NCBI RefSeq assembly: GCF_009684715.1
Contig: NZ_CP016604.1
Location: 1,751,262-1,815,261, forward strand
Direction of reading: 5' to 3'
Length of the DNA stretch: 64,000 nt
Source: Otariodibacter oris
GTDB taxonomy: Bacteria; Pseudomonadota; Gammaproteobacteria; Enterobacterales; Pasteurellaceae
Translations under genes and position numbers: made by a program
In this document: piece after piece, positions 30,945 through 42,085 of the stretch
Numbering within the stretch: position 1 is the stretch's first letter
Layout: each line of letters opens with the position of its first letter
Notes under the pieces: generated by a model
Database searches by the model: none
Seen by the model: only the letters and a program-made list of their open reading frames with translations
Told to the model about the DNA's origin: nothing

Positions 30945-32729
30945 GTGCAAACTGTCAATGTTGATATTGCAATTGTGGGCGCCGGTGGCGGTGGATTACG
31001 TTCAGCTATAGCTGCAGCAGAAGCAAACCCAAATCTTAAAATTGCTTTAATTTCTAAAGTTTACCCAATGAGAAGTCATACTGTTGCAGCCGAAGGTGGT
31101 GCAGCAGCAGTAATAAAGGATACTGACTCTTATGATAAGCATTTTAACGATACTGTCGGTGGTGGTGACTGGTTATGTGAGCAAGATGTTGTGGAATATT
31201 TTGTTGAACATTCACCAGTAGAAATGACTCAGCTAGAACGTTGGGGATGTCCTTGGAGCCGAAAAGAAGATGGTGACGTCAATGTTCGCCGTTTCGGTGG
31301 GATGAAAATTGAAAGAACTTGGTTCGCTGCCGATAAAACAGGTTTCCACTTATTACACACTCTCTTCCAAACATCTATTAAATACCCTCAAATTATTCGT
31401 TTCGATGAACATTTCGTTGTTGATATCCTAGTCGATGAAGGCCAAGCTCGCGGTTGTGTTGCAATGAACATGATGGAAGGTACTTTCGTTCAAATCAATG
31501 CAAATGCCGTTGTAATTGCAACTGGTGGTGGATGCCGAGCTTTCCGCTTCAATACTAATGGTGGTATCGTAACTGGTGATGGATTATCAATGGCTTATCG
31601 TCATGGTGTACCATTACGTGACATGGAGTTTGTACAATATCACCCAACAGGATTACCAAATACAGGTATTCTTATGACAGAAGGATGCCGTGGTGAAGGT
31701 GGTATCTTGGTTAACAAAGATGGTTATCGTTACTTACAAGATTATGGACTAGGACCAGAAACACCAATTGGTAAACCTGAAAATAAATATATGGAACTAG
31801 GTCCTCGTGATAAAGTATCACAAGCATTCTGGCAAGAATGGCGTAAAGGAAACACACTAAAAACAGCAAAAGGAGTTGATGTTGTTCACTTAGATCTACG
31901 TCATTTAGGTGAAAAACATCTACTTGAGCGCCTACCTTTTATTTGTGAATTAGCTAAAGCTTATGAAGGTGTTGATCCTGTCACTGCACCAATTCCAGTC
32001 CGCCCAGTTGTACACTACACAATGGGGGGAATTGAAGTTGATCAGCATGCAGAAACGAGTATAAAAGGGTTATTAGCTGTAGGTGAATGTGCCTCTTCTG
32101 GTTTACATGGAGCTAATCGTTTGGGTTCTAACTCATTAGCTGAACTTGTTGTATTTGGTAAAGTTGCTGGTGAAATGGCTGCACGACGTGCAGTAGAAGC
32201 ATCTCCTCGTAATCAAGCAGTCATTGATGCCCAAGCTAAAGATGTCCTTGAAAGAGTCTATGCACTTGCTCGCCAAGAAGGTGAAGAATCTTGGTCACAA
32301 ATTCGTAATGAAATGGGTGACTCAATGGAAGAAGGTTGTGGTATTTATCGTACTCAAGAAAGTATGGAAAAAACCGTCAATAAAATTGCAGAGCTTAAAG
32401 AACGTTATAAACGTATAAAAATAAAAGATAATTCAAGTGTATTCAATACCGATTTACTCTACAAAATAGAACTTGGATATATCCTTGATGTTGCACAATC
32501 TATTTCATCTTCTGCTGTTGAACGTAAAGAGTCTCGGGGTGCGCATCAACGTTTAGACTATGAAGAACGTGATGATGTAAATTATTTAAAACATACTTTA
32601 GCATTCTACAATGCTGATGGTGCACCAACTATCAAATATAGTGATGTGAAGATTACTAAATCACAACCAGCTAAACGTGTATATGGTGCTGAAGCAGAAG
32701 CACTAGAAAAAGCAAATCAAGGCAAATAA
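30945..32729 (+). CDS. frdA: Fumarate reductase flavoprotein subunit
   Basis: A 594-residue catalytic subunit reducing fumarate to succinate in anaerobic respiration. FAD fold [14 protein letters not shown]; the covalent-flavin His is H45 in [10 protein letters not shown]. The active-site HPTG and the Arg in TEGCRGEGG are present. The start is GTG (30945-30947) behind a very strong GAGGAGGAG site; E. coli also has an N-terminus of this form. frdB follows after 14 nt. Electrons come from menaquinol, linking it to menD-menH. Confidence 0.97.
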   Translation: MQTVNVDIAIVGAGGGGLRSAIAAAEANPNLKIALISKVYPMRSHTVAAEGGAAAVIKDTDSYDKHFNDTVGGGDWLCEQDVVEYFVEHSPVEMTQLERWGCPWSRKEDGDVNVRRFGGMKIERTWFAADKTGFHLLHTLFQTSIKYPQIIRFDEHFVVDILVDEGQARGCVAMNMMEGTFVQINANAVVIATGGGCRAFRFNTNGGIVTGDGLSMAYRHGVPLRDMEFVQYHPTGLPNTGILMTEGCRGEGGILVNKDGYRYLQDYGLGPETPIGKPENKYMELGPRDKVSQAFWQEWRKGNTLKTAKGVDVVHLDLRHLGEKHLLERLPFICELAKAYEGVDPVTAPIPVRPVVHYTMGGIEVDQHAETSIKGLLAVGECASSGLHGANRLGSNSLAELVVFGKVAGEMAARRAVEASPRNQAVIDAQAKDVLERVYALARQEGEESWSQIRNEMGDSMEEGCGIYRTQESMEKTVNKIAELKERYKRIKIKDNSSVFNTDLLYKIELGYILDVAQSISSSAVERKESRGAHQRLDYEERDDVNYLKHTLAFYNADGAPTIKYSDVKITKSQPAKRVYGAEAEALEKANQGK

Positions 32730-32743
32730 GTAAGGGGAATAAA

Positions 32744-33514
32744 ATGGTTAATAAAAATAAAATGACGGTGGAAGTCCTTCGTTATAACCCAGAACAAGAC
32801 AATGAACCTTTTTTGAGTAAGTACGAAGTACCTTATGATAGCCAAACCTCTCTACTTGATGCTTTAGGTTATATCAAAGATGAATTAGAGCCAGAGCTTT
32901 CGTATCGTTGGTCTTGCCGTATGGCTATCTGTGGTTCTTGTGGAATGATGGTAAATGGTAAACCGAAATTAGCATGTAAAACATTCCTACGTGATTACAG
33001 TGGTTATATGCGAATTGAACCGCTTGCTAACTTCCCAATTGAACGTGATTTAGTTGTAGATTTAAGCCACTTTATTGAAAGTTTAGAATCAATAAAGCCC
33101 TATATTATAGACAATAAAGAGCCTGAATTAGATGGTAATCCTCATCCATCTGCAGAATTAGCTAAAAGTCGTACAAAACAAACACCTGCACAATTGGAAA
33201 AATATCGTACATTTTCCATGTGTATTAACTGTGGGTTATGTTATGCAGCTTGCCCTCAATTTGGCTTAAATCCTGAGTTTGTAGGCCCTGCCGCTTTAAC
33301 GCTTGCTCACCGCTATAACCTAGATAATCGTGATAACGGTAAAGCTGAACGTATGAAAATTATCAATGGTAAAAATGGTGTATGGAGTTGTACTTTTGTT
33401 GGATATTGCTCTGAAGTATGTCCAAAACATGTTGATCCTGCTTCAGCTGTTAACCAAGGCAAAGTAGAAAGCTCTATAGATTATGTCTTTGCAATGTTAA
33501 AACCGCAAAAGTAA
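32744..33514 (+). CDS. frdB: Fumarate reductase iron-sulfur subunit
   Basis: 256 residues with an N-terminal 2Fe-2S ferredoxin domain ([15 protein letters not shown]...C) and a C-terminal domain binding 4Fe-4S and 3Fe-4S clusters ([23 protein letters not shown]). It passes electrons from menaquinol at FrdCD to FrdA. AGGGGAAT precedes the ATG. Confidence 0.97.
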   Translation: MVNKNKMTVEVLRYNPEQDNEPFLSKYEVPYDSQTSLLDALGYIKDELEPELSYRWSCRMAICGSCGMMVNGKPKLACKTFLRDYSGYMRIEPLANFPIERDLVVDLSHFIESLESIKPYIIDNKEPELDGNPHPSAELAKSRTKQTPAQLEKYRTFSMCINCGLCYAACPQFGLNPEFVGPAALTLAHRYNLDNRDNGKAERMKIINGKNGVWSCTFVGYCSEVCPKHVDPASAVNQGKVESSIDYVFAMLKPQK

Positions 33515-33526
33515 GGAGAATGTAAA

Positions 33527-33928
33527 ATGACAACAACAGCAAGTAAACGCAAAAAATACGTGCGTGAAGTAAAACCAACATGGTGGAAAAGGTTAGATTT
33601 TTACAAACTCTATATTGCTCGCGAAGCAACGTCAGTTCCTACTTTATGGTTCTGCCTAGTGCTGCTTTATGGAGTAATTAGCTTAGGGAATGGACTACCT
33701 GGCTTTTCTGATTTTGTTGATTTCTTACAAAACCCTATTGTTGTAATACTGAATATTATTGCATTAGCTGCTGCAGTATTAAATACGGTGACTTATTATA
33801 AAATGGTACCAAAAGTACTAAACATAATAGTAAAAAATCAAAGAATAAATCCAAATATAATTACATTAAGCTTATGGGCTTTAACCGCTATTGTTAGCGT
33901 AGTAATTTTAATTTTGATGTATATCTAG
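33527..33928 (+). CDS. frdC: Fumarate reductase membrane anchor subunit C
   Basis: 133 residues. Basic N-terminus with [27 protein letters not shown], the FrdC signature, then three hydrophobic helices. It anchors FrdAB and binds menaquinol with FrdD. AAGGAGAAT precedes the start. Confidence 0.95.
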   Translation: MTTTASKRKKYVREVKPTWWKRLDFYKLYIAREATSVPTLWFCLVLLYGVISLGNGLPGFSDFVDFLQNPIVVILNIIALAAAVLNTVTYYKMVPKVLNIIVKNQRINPNIITLSLWALTAIVSVVILILMYI

Positions 33929-33936
33929 GGGGACAA

Positions 33937-34287
33937 ATGAAAGAAGCACCTAAACGTTCTAATGAGCCAGTAGTATGGCTGTTATTTGGGGCAGGAACAA
34001 CTGTTACCGCAATTCTTTTCCCAGTACTAATCTTATTAATCGGCTTTCTACTGCCATTCGGATTGATTAGCCCAGAAAATGTATTTGGATTCGTTTCATT
34101 TTTACATAGTTGGATTGGAAAATTAGTAATTTTGATCGTATTAATTTTTTCAGTATGGGGCGCAATGCATCGTATCCATCATGGTATGCACGATTTTAAA
34201 CTGCATATACCAGCTGGTGGCGTTATATTTTATGGACTATCAGTGCTTTATAGTGTACTCGCATTTTTTGCAGTGATTAATTTATAA
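33937..34287 (+). CDS. frdD: Fumarate reductase membrane anchor subunit D
   Basis: 116 residues with three transmembrane helices and the FrdD pattern [15 protein letters not shown] and [13 protein letters not shown] (the His-rich loop near the quinone site). Last gene of the operon; a strong terminator follows 18 nt downstream. Confidence 0.95.
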   Translation: MKEAPKRSNEPVVWLLFGAGTTVTAILFPVLILLIGFLLPFGLISPENVFGFVSFLHSWIGKLVILIVLIFSVWGAMHRIHHGMHDFKLHIPAGGVIFYGLSVLYSVLAFFAVINL

Positions 34288-34305
34288 GATTTAGCTTATG
34301 AATAC

Positions 34306-34340
34306 AAAAGCGGAGAGATTTTATAATCTCTCCGCTTTTT
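34306..34340 (+). terminator. Intrinsic terminator of frdABCD
   Basis: AAAAGCGGAGAGATT, loop TTAT, AATCTCTCCGCTTTTT: a 15-bp stem. The A-rich 5' side allows it to work for cysK on the other strand as well. Confidence 0.9.
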
Positions 34341-34370
34341 GTTGGTTACTATTTTATTCAGCTATCAGCT

Positions 34371-35318
34371 TTATGCTTCAATTCCCTCAAATAAGGCTGT
34401 ACTCAAATATCTTTCTGACGCAGATGGTAAAATAACTACGATTGTTTTATCTGCAAACTCAGGTAATTGAGCAATACGATCTGCCGCAGCTACTGCTGCT
34501 CCTGAAGAAATCCCAGCTAAAATCCCTTCCTCTGCCATTAATCTGCGTGCTGTTTCAATAGCTGTATTACTATCAACCTTTTCTACGCGATCAATTAAAC
34601 TTAAATCTAAATTTTTAGGAATGAAACCTGCACCAATTCCTTGGATTTTGTGCGAGCCTGGTTTTACCTCTTCGCCATTTAATGTTTGTGTGATCACTGG
34701 TGACTCTTCAGGTTCAACGGCAACACTAATGATTTCCTTACCTTGTTTTTTAAGGTAACGAGTAGTTCCGGTGATGGTACCACCAGTTCCAACACCAGCA
34801 ACAAATACATCAACTTTACCTTCTGTATCGTTCCAAATTTCTGGACCTGTTGTTTGCTCATGAATAGCTGGGTTAGCAGGATTTTCAAATTGTTTTAGCA
34901 TCACGTAATGATCAGGATTACTTGCAATAATTTCCTCTGCTTTTGCAATCGCACCTTTCATCCCTTTAGCACCTTCAGTTAAAACTAAAGTTGCACCTAA
35001 ACCTTTTAATAAACGACGACGTTCAATACTCATCGTTTCTGGCATCACAATTGTTAATTTATAGCCTCGTGCTGCCGCAACATAAGCTAACGCAATCCCT
35101 GTATTACCACTTGTTGCATCTACAATTTCTTTGCCTTTAGTTAAAATACCATCTTTTTCAGCTTGCCATACCATATTGGCACCAATGCGATCTTTAACAC
35201 TAAAACTTGGGTTTCTTGATTCAATTTTTGCCAAGATATTGCCATTTTTACCAAAATTTTTTAAACGAACAAGTGGACTATTACCAATAGCTTCTGAATG
35301 ATCTGAATGAATTTTCAT
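34371..35318 (-). CDS. cysK: Cysteine synthase A (O-acetylserine sulfhydrylase)
   Basis: A 315-residue PLP enzyme making cysteine from O-acetylserine and sulfide. The PLP lysine is K42 in [15 protein letters not shown] binds the substrate carboxylate and GTGGTITG the cofactor phosphate. The C-terminus ends GIEA, not the -DGI/-I tail of SerAT. AGGAGG lies upstream of the ATG. Single-gene unit. Confidence 0.96.
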   Translation of the reverse strand: MKIHSDHSEAIGNSPLVRLKNFGKNGNILAKIESRNPSFSVKDRIGANMVWQAEKDGILTKGKEIVDATSGNTGIALAYVAAARGYKLTIVMPETMSIERRRLLKGLGATLVLTEGAKGMKGAIAKAEEIIASNPDHYVMLKQFENPANPAIHEQTTGPEIWNDTEGKVDVFVAGVGTGGTITGTTRYLKKQGKEIISVAVEPEESPVITQTLNGEEVKPGSHKIQGIGAGFIPKNLDLSLIDRVEKVDSNTAIETARRLMAEEGILAGISSGAAVAAADRIAQLPEFADKTIVVILPSASERYLSTALFEGIEA

Positions 35319-35530
35319 GATTATTTCCTCCTAAATGAATTAGGAAAAGGATACTCAATTTCCATAAAATGTTAAGAATATAATATCTATTTTATATAAC
35401 TAAATGATATATAACTTTAAAAAATATGAGCTAATAAAAAAGCATGTTTCACAATAAAATGGAAAAAATCAACGCAAATGCCTTCAATTTCTTGTAGAAT
35501 AGTGAACTTTTAATTGATTAAGGAATATTT

Positions 35531-35854
35531 ATGGATTTCCCTATTTGTCCAACGTGTAAAAGCGAAAATACTTACCACGACTCGATTCAATTCGTTTGCC
35601 CTGATTGTGCTTATGAATGGACAGGCGAAGAAATAGAAGAACAAGATGATGATAAATTAATTGTAAAAGACAGTAATGGGAATTTATTATCTGATGGTGA
35701 TGATGTGTTACTCATCAAAGACTTAAAATTAAAAGGTTCATCAGAAGTCTTAAAGAAAGGGACTAAATTTAAAGGTATTCGCCTTGTTTCTGGCGATCAC
35801 AATGTCGATTGTGGAAAGTTACTACTTAAATCAGAGTTTTTAAAGAAAGCCTAA
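35531..35854 (+). CDS. yjdM: YjdM (PhnA) zinc-ribbon protein
   Basis: 107 residues with an N-terminal zinc ribbon [25 protein letters not shown] and a C-terminal beta domain ([27 protein letters not shown]). Once called PhnA, it is not part of phosphonate breakdown; its function is unclear. AAGGAA precedes the ATG. Monocistronic, with a terminator after it. Confidence 0.92.
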   Translation: MDFPICPTCKSENTYHDSIQFVCPDCAYEWTGEEIEEQDDDKLIVKDSNGNLLSDGDDVLLIKDLKLKGSSEVLKKGTKFKGIRLVSGDHNVDCGKLLLKSEFLKKA

Positions 35855-35872
35855 ATAAAATCACTTCATCTG

Positions 35873-35900
35873 AAACGGACACTTAACTGTCCGTTTTTTT
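35873..35900 (+). terminator. Intrinsic terminator of yjdM
   Basis: AAACGGACA, loop CTTAAC, TGTCCGTTT followed by TTTT: strong 9-bp stem with a T-run. Confidence 0.88.
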
Positions 35901-35901
35901 A

Positions 35902-35934
35902 TTTGCAAAAAATCCATTCATTCTAACCGCTTGC
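35902..35934 (-). repeat. DNA uptake signal sequence
   Basis: Core GCAAGCGGT (one mismatch to ACAAGCGGT; 35926-35934, minus strand) with TTTTGCAAAT about 20 nt further on. Confidence 0.65.
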
Positions 35935-35966
35935 ATAAAAGAAATAGAGTTCATATTAAATATTTA

Positions 35967-35995
35967 TTGAAATTTTATGAATAAAAATGCAATAT
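35967..35995 (+). promoter_or_regulatory. Candidate carA promoter
   Basis: TTGAAA (35967-35972), 17-bp spacer, CAATAT (35990-35995). Its spacer and -10 are covered by the first ARG box, the arrangement expected of an arginine-repressible promoter. A leader of about 150 nt precedes carA. Confidence 0.5.
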
Positions 35996-36014
35996 TAATG
36001 CATAAAAATGTAAT
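35976..36014. promoter_or_regulatory. ArgR operator: two tandem ARG boxes
   Basis: TATGAATAAAAATGCAAT (35976-35993) and AATGCATAAAAATGTAAT (35997-36014) are 18-bp imperfect palindromes of the ARG-box form TGAAT-N4-ATTCA, separated by exactly 3 bp. That spacing is the canonical binding site of the ArgR hexamer. Carbamoyl phosphate feeds arginine synthesis, so ArgR control of carA is expected. Confidence 0.75.
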
Positions 36015-36152
36015 AGATATATTTGAAGCACTTTCTATAAAGTTTAACTTGAAAGCAATCGTTTGCTCATTTAAACTTACTCGCCTACTTCTAGTAAAGG
36101 TTAATGGCGACTCGAAAGTACCAACCAAACAGATTCTAAATAGGAGTAAAAT

Positions 36153-37277
36153 ATGTTTGAACCTGCAATTCTTGTACTCGCAGACGGTTCGGTGTTCCAT
36201 GGTAAGTCGATTGGCTATCAGGGACATACAATCGGTGAAGTTGTATTTAATACGGCAATGACGGGTTACCAAGAAATTCTCACTGATCCCTCATATACTA
36301 GCCAAATTGTTACCCTCACTTATCCTCATATAGGTAACACGGGAACGAATAATGAAGATGAAGAATCCAATCGTGTTTATGCCTCAGGACTAATTATTCG
36401 AGATCTTCCCCTTTTACATAGTAACTTCCGTTCTAATTCATCCCTTTCTGATTATCTTATCCATCATAAAATTGTTGCTATTGCTGATATTGATACGCGT
36501 CGTTTAACCCGCATTTTGCGTGATAAAGGCGCTCAGGCAGGTTGTATTTATGTTGGCACAGATGAAACCGAAGCATTAGCACTTGCAAAAAGTTTTGGTT
36601 CAATGGCAGGAAAAGATCTGGCAAAAGAAGTCACTTGCAAAGAACTTTATCAATGGAAAGAAAGCGAGTGGAAATTGGGTCAAGGCTATGTTACGCAACA
36701 AAAAGCGGAATTTCACGTTGTCGCTTATGATTTCGGCGTAAAACGTAATATCTTGCGAATGTTGGCTGAACGAGGATGTCGTTTAACGGTTGTTCCTGCG
36801 ACTACTTCAGCTGAAGCGGTACTCGCCTTGAATCCAGATGGTATTTTCCTTTCTAATGGACCCGGTGATCCAGAGCCTTGCGAATATGCAATTACCGCAA
36901 TTAAAAAGTTATTAGCCACTAAAAAACCAATCTTTGGTATTTGCCTAGGGCATCAATTATTGGGATTAGCAACAGGCGGTAAAACGAAAAAAATGGCATT
37001 TGGGCATCACGGTGCAAATCATCCCGTACAAGATCTTGCAACACAAAAAGTGCTAATTACAAGCCAAAACCACGGTTTTGAAGTTGATGAAAATAGTTTA
37101 CCGAGCAATGTTAAAGTCACTCATCGCTCTTTATTTGATAATTCCGTACAAGGTATTGAATTGACTGACCAAGTGGCATTTTCTTTCCAAGGGCATCCTG
37201 AAGCGAGTCCTGGTCCAAATGATGTAGCTTATTTGTTTGATAAATTTGTCGATGAACTAAGAAATATAGGGCAATGA
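36153..37277 (+). CDS. carA: Carbamoyl-phosphate synthase small (glutaminase) subunit
   Basis: 374 residues. The N-terminal half starts [20 protein letters not shown]. The C-terminal class I glutamine amidotransferase has the nucleophile Cys in [11 protein letters not shown] and the His-Glu pair in [11 protein letters not shown]. It releases ammonia for CarB. AGGAG precedes the ATG. carB is normally the next gene; here an unrelated gene lies between them. Confidence 0.96.
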   Translation: MFEPAILVLADGSVFHGKSIGYQGHTIGEVVFNTAMTGYQEILTDPSYTSQIVTLTYPHIGNTGTNNEDEESNRVYASGLIIRDLPLLHSNFRSNSSLSDYLIHHKIVAIADIDTRRLTRILRDKGAQAGCIYVGTDETEALALAKSFGSMAGKDLAKEVTCKELYQWKESEWKLGQGYVTQQKAEFHVVAYDFGVKRNILRMLAERGCRLTVVPATTSAEAVLALNPDGIFLSNGPGDPEPCEYAITAIKKLLATKKPIFGICLGHQLLGLATGGKTKKMAFGHHGANHPVQDLATQKVLITSQNHGFEVDENSLPSNVKVTHRSLFDNSVQGIELTDQVAFSFQGHPEASPGPNDVAYLFDKFVDELRNIGQ

Positions 37278-37294
37278 TTCTGGAAGGATTAATT

Positions 37295-38479
37295 ATGAAA
37301 TTTATTACTAAACAATCAACGCTTACTGCTAAATTTAATTCATTAGTAAATAAATATAAAAATATTTCTTTTGCAACTGCGTGGGCATCATCTAATCATC
37401 CAGCTTTTGAAACTCTTCTTATGAATAAGACTAAAATTCAATCCTCAACAGTAGGTATTCATTTTTATCAAACAGATCCTCAAGTATTAATCAAATTTAA
37501 AAGTAATAAACAAGTGAAAATCTCGTTACAAGCATCAGGTGTTTTTCATCCTAAAGTTTATTTATTTTGGAATGATGAAAATGATTGGGCTGTTTTATCT
37601 GGTAGTGCTAATTTTACTCATGGGGCATTTCATGGAAAAAATACTGAAAACATGATGTTTATAAACAGTGAGGATGTAGAAGATAATAAATTATTTAATG
37701 AGGTTAGTAATTTTTTAGATCAATGTTTTAAATCAGCAAAAGAAATTTCTAAAGAATATATTAAACGCTATGAAGAATTATATTCCGTAAAAAGAAAGAG
37801 TATTAATAAATTAACTGACTTTCAATCTAAAAGCATACTAAAAAATCCTGTGTTAGATAATGAAATTTTAACATGCTCTTGGGCAGAATATTTCCAAGAA
37901 GTAAAAAAAGATCCATATCACAATTTTAAAAGCCGACTAAAAATGCTTGAATTATTTCAATATTTATTTAAGTCACATGAAACATTCTCAATGATCAATG
38001 AAGATAACCGTAAATTTATCTGTGGATTAAAATGCTCTGATGAGAGAGCTCCTTGGTTTGGAAATTTACAAGCGAGAGGAACCTTTTCCAATAGAGTAAA
38101 TACTAACAATAAAAAGCTAAGTTCCTTGATTGATGGTATTCCACTGGAAGGTAATATAAATAAAGAATTATTTATGCATTATGCTCATAATATTGATCAT
38201 CTTTGCAAAGGAGAAAGAGAAACTTCCGTTGTAACAAGAATAATATCAATGAAAAGACCTGATTTGTTCATAAGTTTTAACGGAGCCAATAAAGGTATAT
38301 TAAAAGATTTCGGAATATCTAGTAATAGTTTTTATGCTGAACGTTATTGGGATGAATTATTATCTATTATATATGAAACACCTTGGTTTAATAGACCAGA
38401 ACCAAAAGATCCAGAAGAAAAATTAGCATGGAAATATAGAGTAGCTTTGCTTGATTGTATTTATTATAAGCCACAATAA
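37295..38479 (+). CDS. PLD-fold (HxK...GSxN) putative nuclease between carA and carB
   Basis: 394 residues from ATG 37295, which has GGAAGG 8 nt upstream; an in-frame ATG at 37274 overlaps the carA stop. The N-terminal domain (about 1-130) begins with FATAWASS and holds one phospholipase-D signature, H85-P-K87 with GSANFT at 103-108 (HxK-x15-GSxN). One such motif implies a dimer, as in the nucleases Nuc and BfiI. A linker rich in Lys follows. The C-terminal part (about 225-394) has KFICGLKC, VVTRIISMKRPDLF, KDFGISSNSFYAERYWDELL and a closing YRVALLDCIYY. No methyltransferase, transposase or repeats adjoin it. It looks richer in A+T than carA and carB. A defence or restriction-type nuclease is my inference; a phospholipase is less likely (no signal peptide). 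Confidence 0.7.
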   Translation: MKFITKQSTLTAKFNSLVNKYKNISFATAWASSNHPAFETLLMNKTKIQSSTVGIHFYQTDPQVLIKFKSNKQVKISLQASGVFHPKVYLFWNDENDWAVLSGSANFTHGAFHGKNTENMMFINSEDVEDNKLFNEVSNFLDQCFKSAKEISKEYIKRYEELYSVKRKSINKLTDFQSKSILKNPVLDNEILTCSWAEYFQEVKKDPYHNFKSRLKMLELFQYLFKSHETFSMINEDNRKFICGLKCSDERAPWFGNLQARGTFSNRVNTNNKKLSSLIDGIPLEGNINKELFMHYAHNIDHLCKGERETSVVTRIISMKRPDLFISFNGANKGILKDFGISSNSFYAERYWDELLSIIYETPWFNRPEPKDPEEKLAWKYRVALLDCIYYKPQ

Positions 38480-38537
38480 AAATTAATATTGCTGAATAAT
38501 TTCATATTTAACTAATTTCAAAATCAGAGAAAACAAA

Positions 38538-41500
38538 ATGCCAAAACGTACAGATATAAAAACGATTTTAATTATTGGAGCGGGTCCGATTGTTATTGGG
38601 CAAGCGTGTGAATTTGACTATTCAGGAGCTCAGGCTTGCAAAGCATTGCGTGAGGAAGGTTATAAAGTGGTGTTAGTCAATTCTAACCCAGCAACGATTA
38701 TGACCGATCCAAATATGGCGGATGTGACTTACATTGAGCCAATTGAATGGCGTACTGTTACCAAAATTATTGAGAAAGAACGTCCAGATGCGATTTTACC
38801 GACAATGGGTGGGCAAACTGCATTAAATTGTGCATTAGATCTTTCCCGTCACGGTGTATTAAAACAATACAATGTTGAACTTATTGGGGCGACCGAAGAT
38901 GCGATTGATAAGGCAGAAGATCGTGGACGATTTAAAGAGGCAATGGCTAAGATAGGATTATCTTGCCCTAAATCATTTGTTGCTCATAGTTTTGAAGAGG
39001 CCTTAACCGCACAAAAAGAAGTGGGATTCCCAACCTTAATTCGTCCCTCTTTCACGATGGGTGGTTCTGGTGGCGGTATTGCTTATAATCAAGATGAATT
39101 TATGGCGATTTGTGAGCGTGGTTTTGAAGCCTCACCAACGCACGAATTATTGATTGAACAATCTGTCCTTGGCTGGAAAGAATATGAAATGGAAGTTGTT
39201 CGAGATAAAGCCGATAACTGTATTATCATCTGTTCAATTGAGAACTTTGATCCAATGGGAGTCCATACTGGCGACTCTATTACTGTTGCTCCAGCTCAAA
39301 CTTTAACAGATAAGGAATACCAAATTATGCGTAATGCCTCTTTAGCGGTATTGCGTGAAATTGGGGTGGATACGGGCGGGTCAAATGTGCAATTTGCGAT
39401 TAATCCAGAAAATGGCGAAATGATCGTGATTGAAATGAACCCTCGTGTAAGCCGTTCTTCTGCACTTGCTTCCAAAGCTACGGGCTTCCCGATTGCGAAA
39501 GTTGCAGCAAAACTGGCGGTAGGTTATACCTTAAATGAACTCCGTAATGATATTACTGGTGGCTTAATTCCAGCCTCTTTCGAGCCAACTCTAGATTATG
39601 TTGTGACCAAAATCCCTCGTTTTGCCTTTGAAAAATTTGCCAATGCGGATGATCGCTTAACTACTCAAATGAAATCCGTTGGGGAAGTCATGGCGATGGG
39701 AAGAACATTCCAAGAATCATTACAAAAAGCGCTACGTGGTTTAGAAACGGGGATTTGCGGGTTCAATTTGCTATCTGAAGAACCAGAAAAAATTCGTAGG
39801 GAATTAGCAAATCCCGGTCCAAACCGTATCTTATATGTTGCTGATGCCTTTGGTGCAGGATTCTCTCTAGAGGATGTTCATTATTATTCTAAAATTGATC
39901 CTTGGTTCTTAATTCAAATTCAAGATCTTGTTCAAGAAGAACTTAATTTAGAGAAAAAACAATTTAGCGATCTTGATCGTGAAGAATTACGTCGCTTAAA
40001 ACGCAAAGGTTTCTCCGATAAACGTATTGCTGAATTAACCAAAGTCAGTGAAAAAACCGTACGTGATTATCGTCATAATTTAGGTATTTTACCTGTTTAT
40101 AAACGAGTCGATACTTGTGCTGCTGAATTTGCATCAGATACGGCTTACCTTTACTCAACCTATGAAGAAGAGTGTGAGTCTAACCCAAGCGATCGTAAAA
40201 AAGTGATGATCTTAGGGGGCGGACCAAACCGTATCGGACAAGGGATCGAGTTTGATTATTGTTGTGTTCATGCTTCACTTGCTTTACGTGAAGCGGGCTA
40301 TGAAACTATTATGGTGAACTGCAATCCAGAAACTGTTTCAACCGATTTCGATACTTCTGATCGCTTGTATTTCGAGCCTTTGACTCTCGAAGATGTGCTT
40401 GAGATTGTGCGAGTAGAAAATCCTTGGGGTGTCATTGTTCATTATGGCGGTCAAACACCATTAAAATTAGCCAATGCACTACACGAAAATGGTGTAAATA
40501 TTATTGGAACTTCCGCAGATAGTATTGATGCTGCAGAAGATCGTGAACGTTTCCAACGTATTCTCAATGATCTCAATCTCAAACAACCCGCCAACCGTAC
40601 GGCTCGTAATGCCTCAGAAGCGTTAGAGTTGGCGAATGAAGTCGGCTATCCGCTCGTTGTTCGTCCTTCTTACGTATTAGGTGGACGAGCGATGCAAATC
40701 GTTTATAACGATGAAGAATTGAATACCTATATGCGAGAAGCCGTTTCTGTATCTAACGATAGCCCAATTTTGCTCGATCACTTCCTAAATAATGCGATTG
40801 AAGTCGATGTGGATTGTATTTGTGATGGAAAAAACGTGGTTATCGGTGGCATTATGCAACACGTTGAACAAGCCGGTATTCACAGTGGTGATTCCGCTTG
40901 CTCACTTCCTGCATACTCACTAAGCGGTCAGATCCTTGATGAAATTCGCAGACAAACTAAAGAAATGGCGTTGGCCTTAAAAGTGAAAGGGCTAATGAAC
41001 GTACAGTTTGCGGTACAGAATGATGTTATCTATGTACTTGAAGTCAATCCGAGAGCAAGTCGTACTGTGCCTTTCGTAAGTAAAGCAACAGGACAATCTT
41101 TAGCAAAAATTGCTGCACGAGTTATGGCAGGCGAAACCCTCGCTGAATTGAATGCATTGGAAGAGATTATTCCACACAAATACTTTGTTAAGGAAGCGGT
41201 ATTCCCATTCATCAAATTCCCAGGTGTTGATACGATTTTAGGCCCTGAAATGCGTTCAACAGGTGAAGTGATGGGCATCGGTGAAACCTTTGCCGAAGCC
41301 TTTTACAAAGCTCAATTAGGTGCGGGAGAACGAATTCCAAAAGTTGGAAAAGTGTTTATGTCCGTTGTTGATCAAGATAAACCGACCTTATTAAATATTG
41401 CTAAACGTTTCCAAGAACAAGGCTATGGCTTATGTGCAACGTGGGGATCGGCTAAATTCTTACGAGAAAATGGTATTGCAGTGCAGACTATTAATAAAGT

Positions 41501-41747
41501 GAGAGAAGGGCGTCCACACATTGTTGATGCAATTAAAAATAATGAAATTGCATTAGTCATTAATACGGTAAGTGGGGATTCAGAGGTAATTGCAGATAGT
41601 CACTCTATCCGTCGCACTGCCTTACAGCAACGTGTGCCTATTTACACAACGATTGCTAGTGCTGATGCAATTTCTACAGCAGTAGAACATATCAATGAAT
41701 TTGATGTGTATTCTATTCAACAGCTGCATGCAGAATTAACCAATTAA
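38538..41747 (+). CDS. carB: Carbamoyl-phosphate synthase large subunit
   Basis: 1069 residues in two homologous ATP-grasp halves (first: [23 protein letters not shown]; second: [20 protein letters not shown]), an oligomerisation domain between them with a helix-turn-helix-like [18 protein letters not shown], and a C-terminal allosteric domain (about 935-1069) binding UMP/ornithine. It makes carbamoyl phosphate for pyrimidines and arginine. It is read in the same direction as carA, through the inserted gene; I see no strong promoter in the 58 nt before it. Confidence 0.97.
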   Translation: MPKRTDIKTILIIGAGPIVIGQACEFDYSGAQACKALREEGYKVVLVNSNPATIMTDPNMADVTYIEPIEWRTVTKIIEKERPDAILPTMGGQTALNCALDLSRHGVLKQYNVELIGATEDAIDKAEDRGRFKEAMAKIGLSCPKSFVAHSFEEALTAQKEVGFPTLIRPSFTMGGSGGGIAYNQDEFMAICERGFEASPTHELLIEQSVLGWKEYEMEVVRDKADNCIIICSIENFDPMGVHTGDSITVAPAQTLTDKEYQIMRNASLAVLREIGVDTGGSNVQFAINPENGEMIVIEMNPRVSRSSALASKATGFPIAKVAAKLAVGYTLNELRNDITGGLIPASFEPTLDYVVTKIPRFAFEKFANADDRLTTQMKSVGEVMAMGRTFQESLQKALRGLETGICGFNLLSEEPEKIRRELANPGPNRILYVADAFGAGFSLEDVHYYSKIDPWFLIQIQDLVQEELNLEKKQFSDLDREELRRLKRKGFSDKRIAELTKVSEKTVRDYRHNLGILPVYKRVDTCAAEFASDTAYLYSTYEEECESNPSDRKKVMILGGGPNRIGQGIEFDYCCVHASLALREAGYETIMVNCNPETVSTDFDTSDRLYFEPLTLEDVLEIVRVENPWGVIVHYGGQTPLKLANALHENGVNIIGTSADSIDAAEDRERFQRILNDLNLKQPANRTARNASEALELANEVGYPLVVRPSYVLGGRAMQIVYNDEELNTYMREAVSVSNDSPILLDHFLNNAIEVDVDCICDGKNVVIGGIMQHVEQAGIHSGDSACSLPAYSLSGQILDEIRRQTKEMALALKVKGLMNVQFAVQNDVIYVLEVNPRASRTVPFVSKATGQSLAKIAARVMAGETLAELNALEEIIPHKYFVKEAVFPFIKFPGVDTILGPEMRSTGEVMGIGETFAEAFYKAQLGAGERIPKVGKVFMSVVDQDKPTLLNIAKRFQEQGYGLCATWGSAKFLRENGIAVQTINKVREGRPHIVDAIKNNEIALVINTVSGDSEVIADSHSIRRTALQQRVPIYTTIASADAISTAVEHINEFDVYSIQQLHAELTN

Positions 41748-41766
41748 GTACCGCCAATATCGATAA

Positions 41767-41801
41767 TAATCCTACCTGTCATTTATGGAGAGGTAGGATT
41801 A
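41767..41801 (+). terminator. Hairpin after carB
   Basis: TAATCCTACCT, 13-nt loop, AGGTAGGATTA. The 11-bp stem lacks a T-run, so it may be a weak terminator or a 3'-end stabiliser. Confidence 0.5.
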
Positions 41802-41833
41802 ATCTATCACTTCCTATAATTAATTAAATTTTA

Positions 41834-41847
41834 TTGATAACGATCAA
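41834..41847. promoter_or_regulatory. Consensus FNR box upstream of doxX
   Basis: TTGATAACGATCAA matches TTGAT-N4-ATCAA perfectly. It lies about 245 nt before doxX and about 113 nt before the best start near 41954, further than the usual -41.5. It could also serve a start near 41882. Confidence 0.65.
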
Positions 41848-41919
41848 ATAATCTTGTGAAGACTCTCACAGCAGTTTTCAATACGCTTGAGATTTGGTAT
41901 CGTTGCATTTGTAAAATGT

Positions 41920-41947
41920 TTGTAGCATTTTGTTATGCTTTTATAAT
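41920..41947 (+). promoter_or_regulatory. Candidate doxX promoter
   Basis: TTGTAG (41920-41925), 16-bp spacer, TATAAT (41942-41947); leader of about 130 nt to the doxX start. The remaining intergenic DNA here is A+T-rich without other clear features. Confidence 0.5.
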
Positions 41948-42085
41948 GGCAATAAAACCTAATAACAAGAGCTTGTTACACATTTTTCATTTCAATCTTT
42001 TTTAAACACCACACTTCAATGTTGGATCTAAATGATAAATTAGTTACATATTTTGTAGCTGATAATTTTTAATGGAGAAAAATAC

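Noticed and set aside
35964..36272. Open frames of 94-102 residues on both strands across the carA leader
   Set aside because: They cover the ARG boxes and promoter, overlap the carA start and lack ribosome sites.
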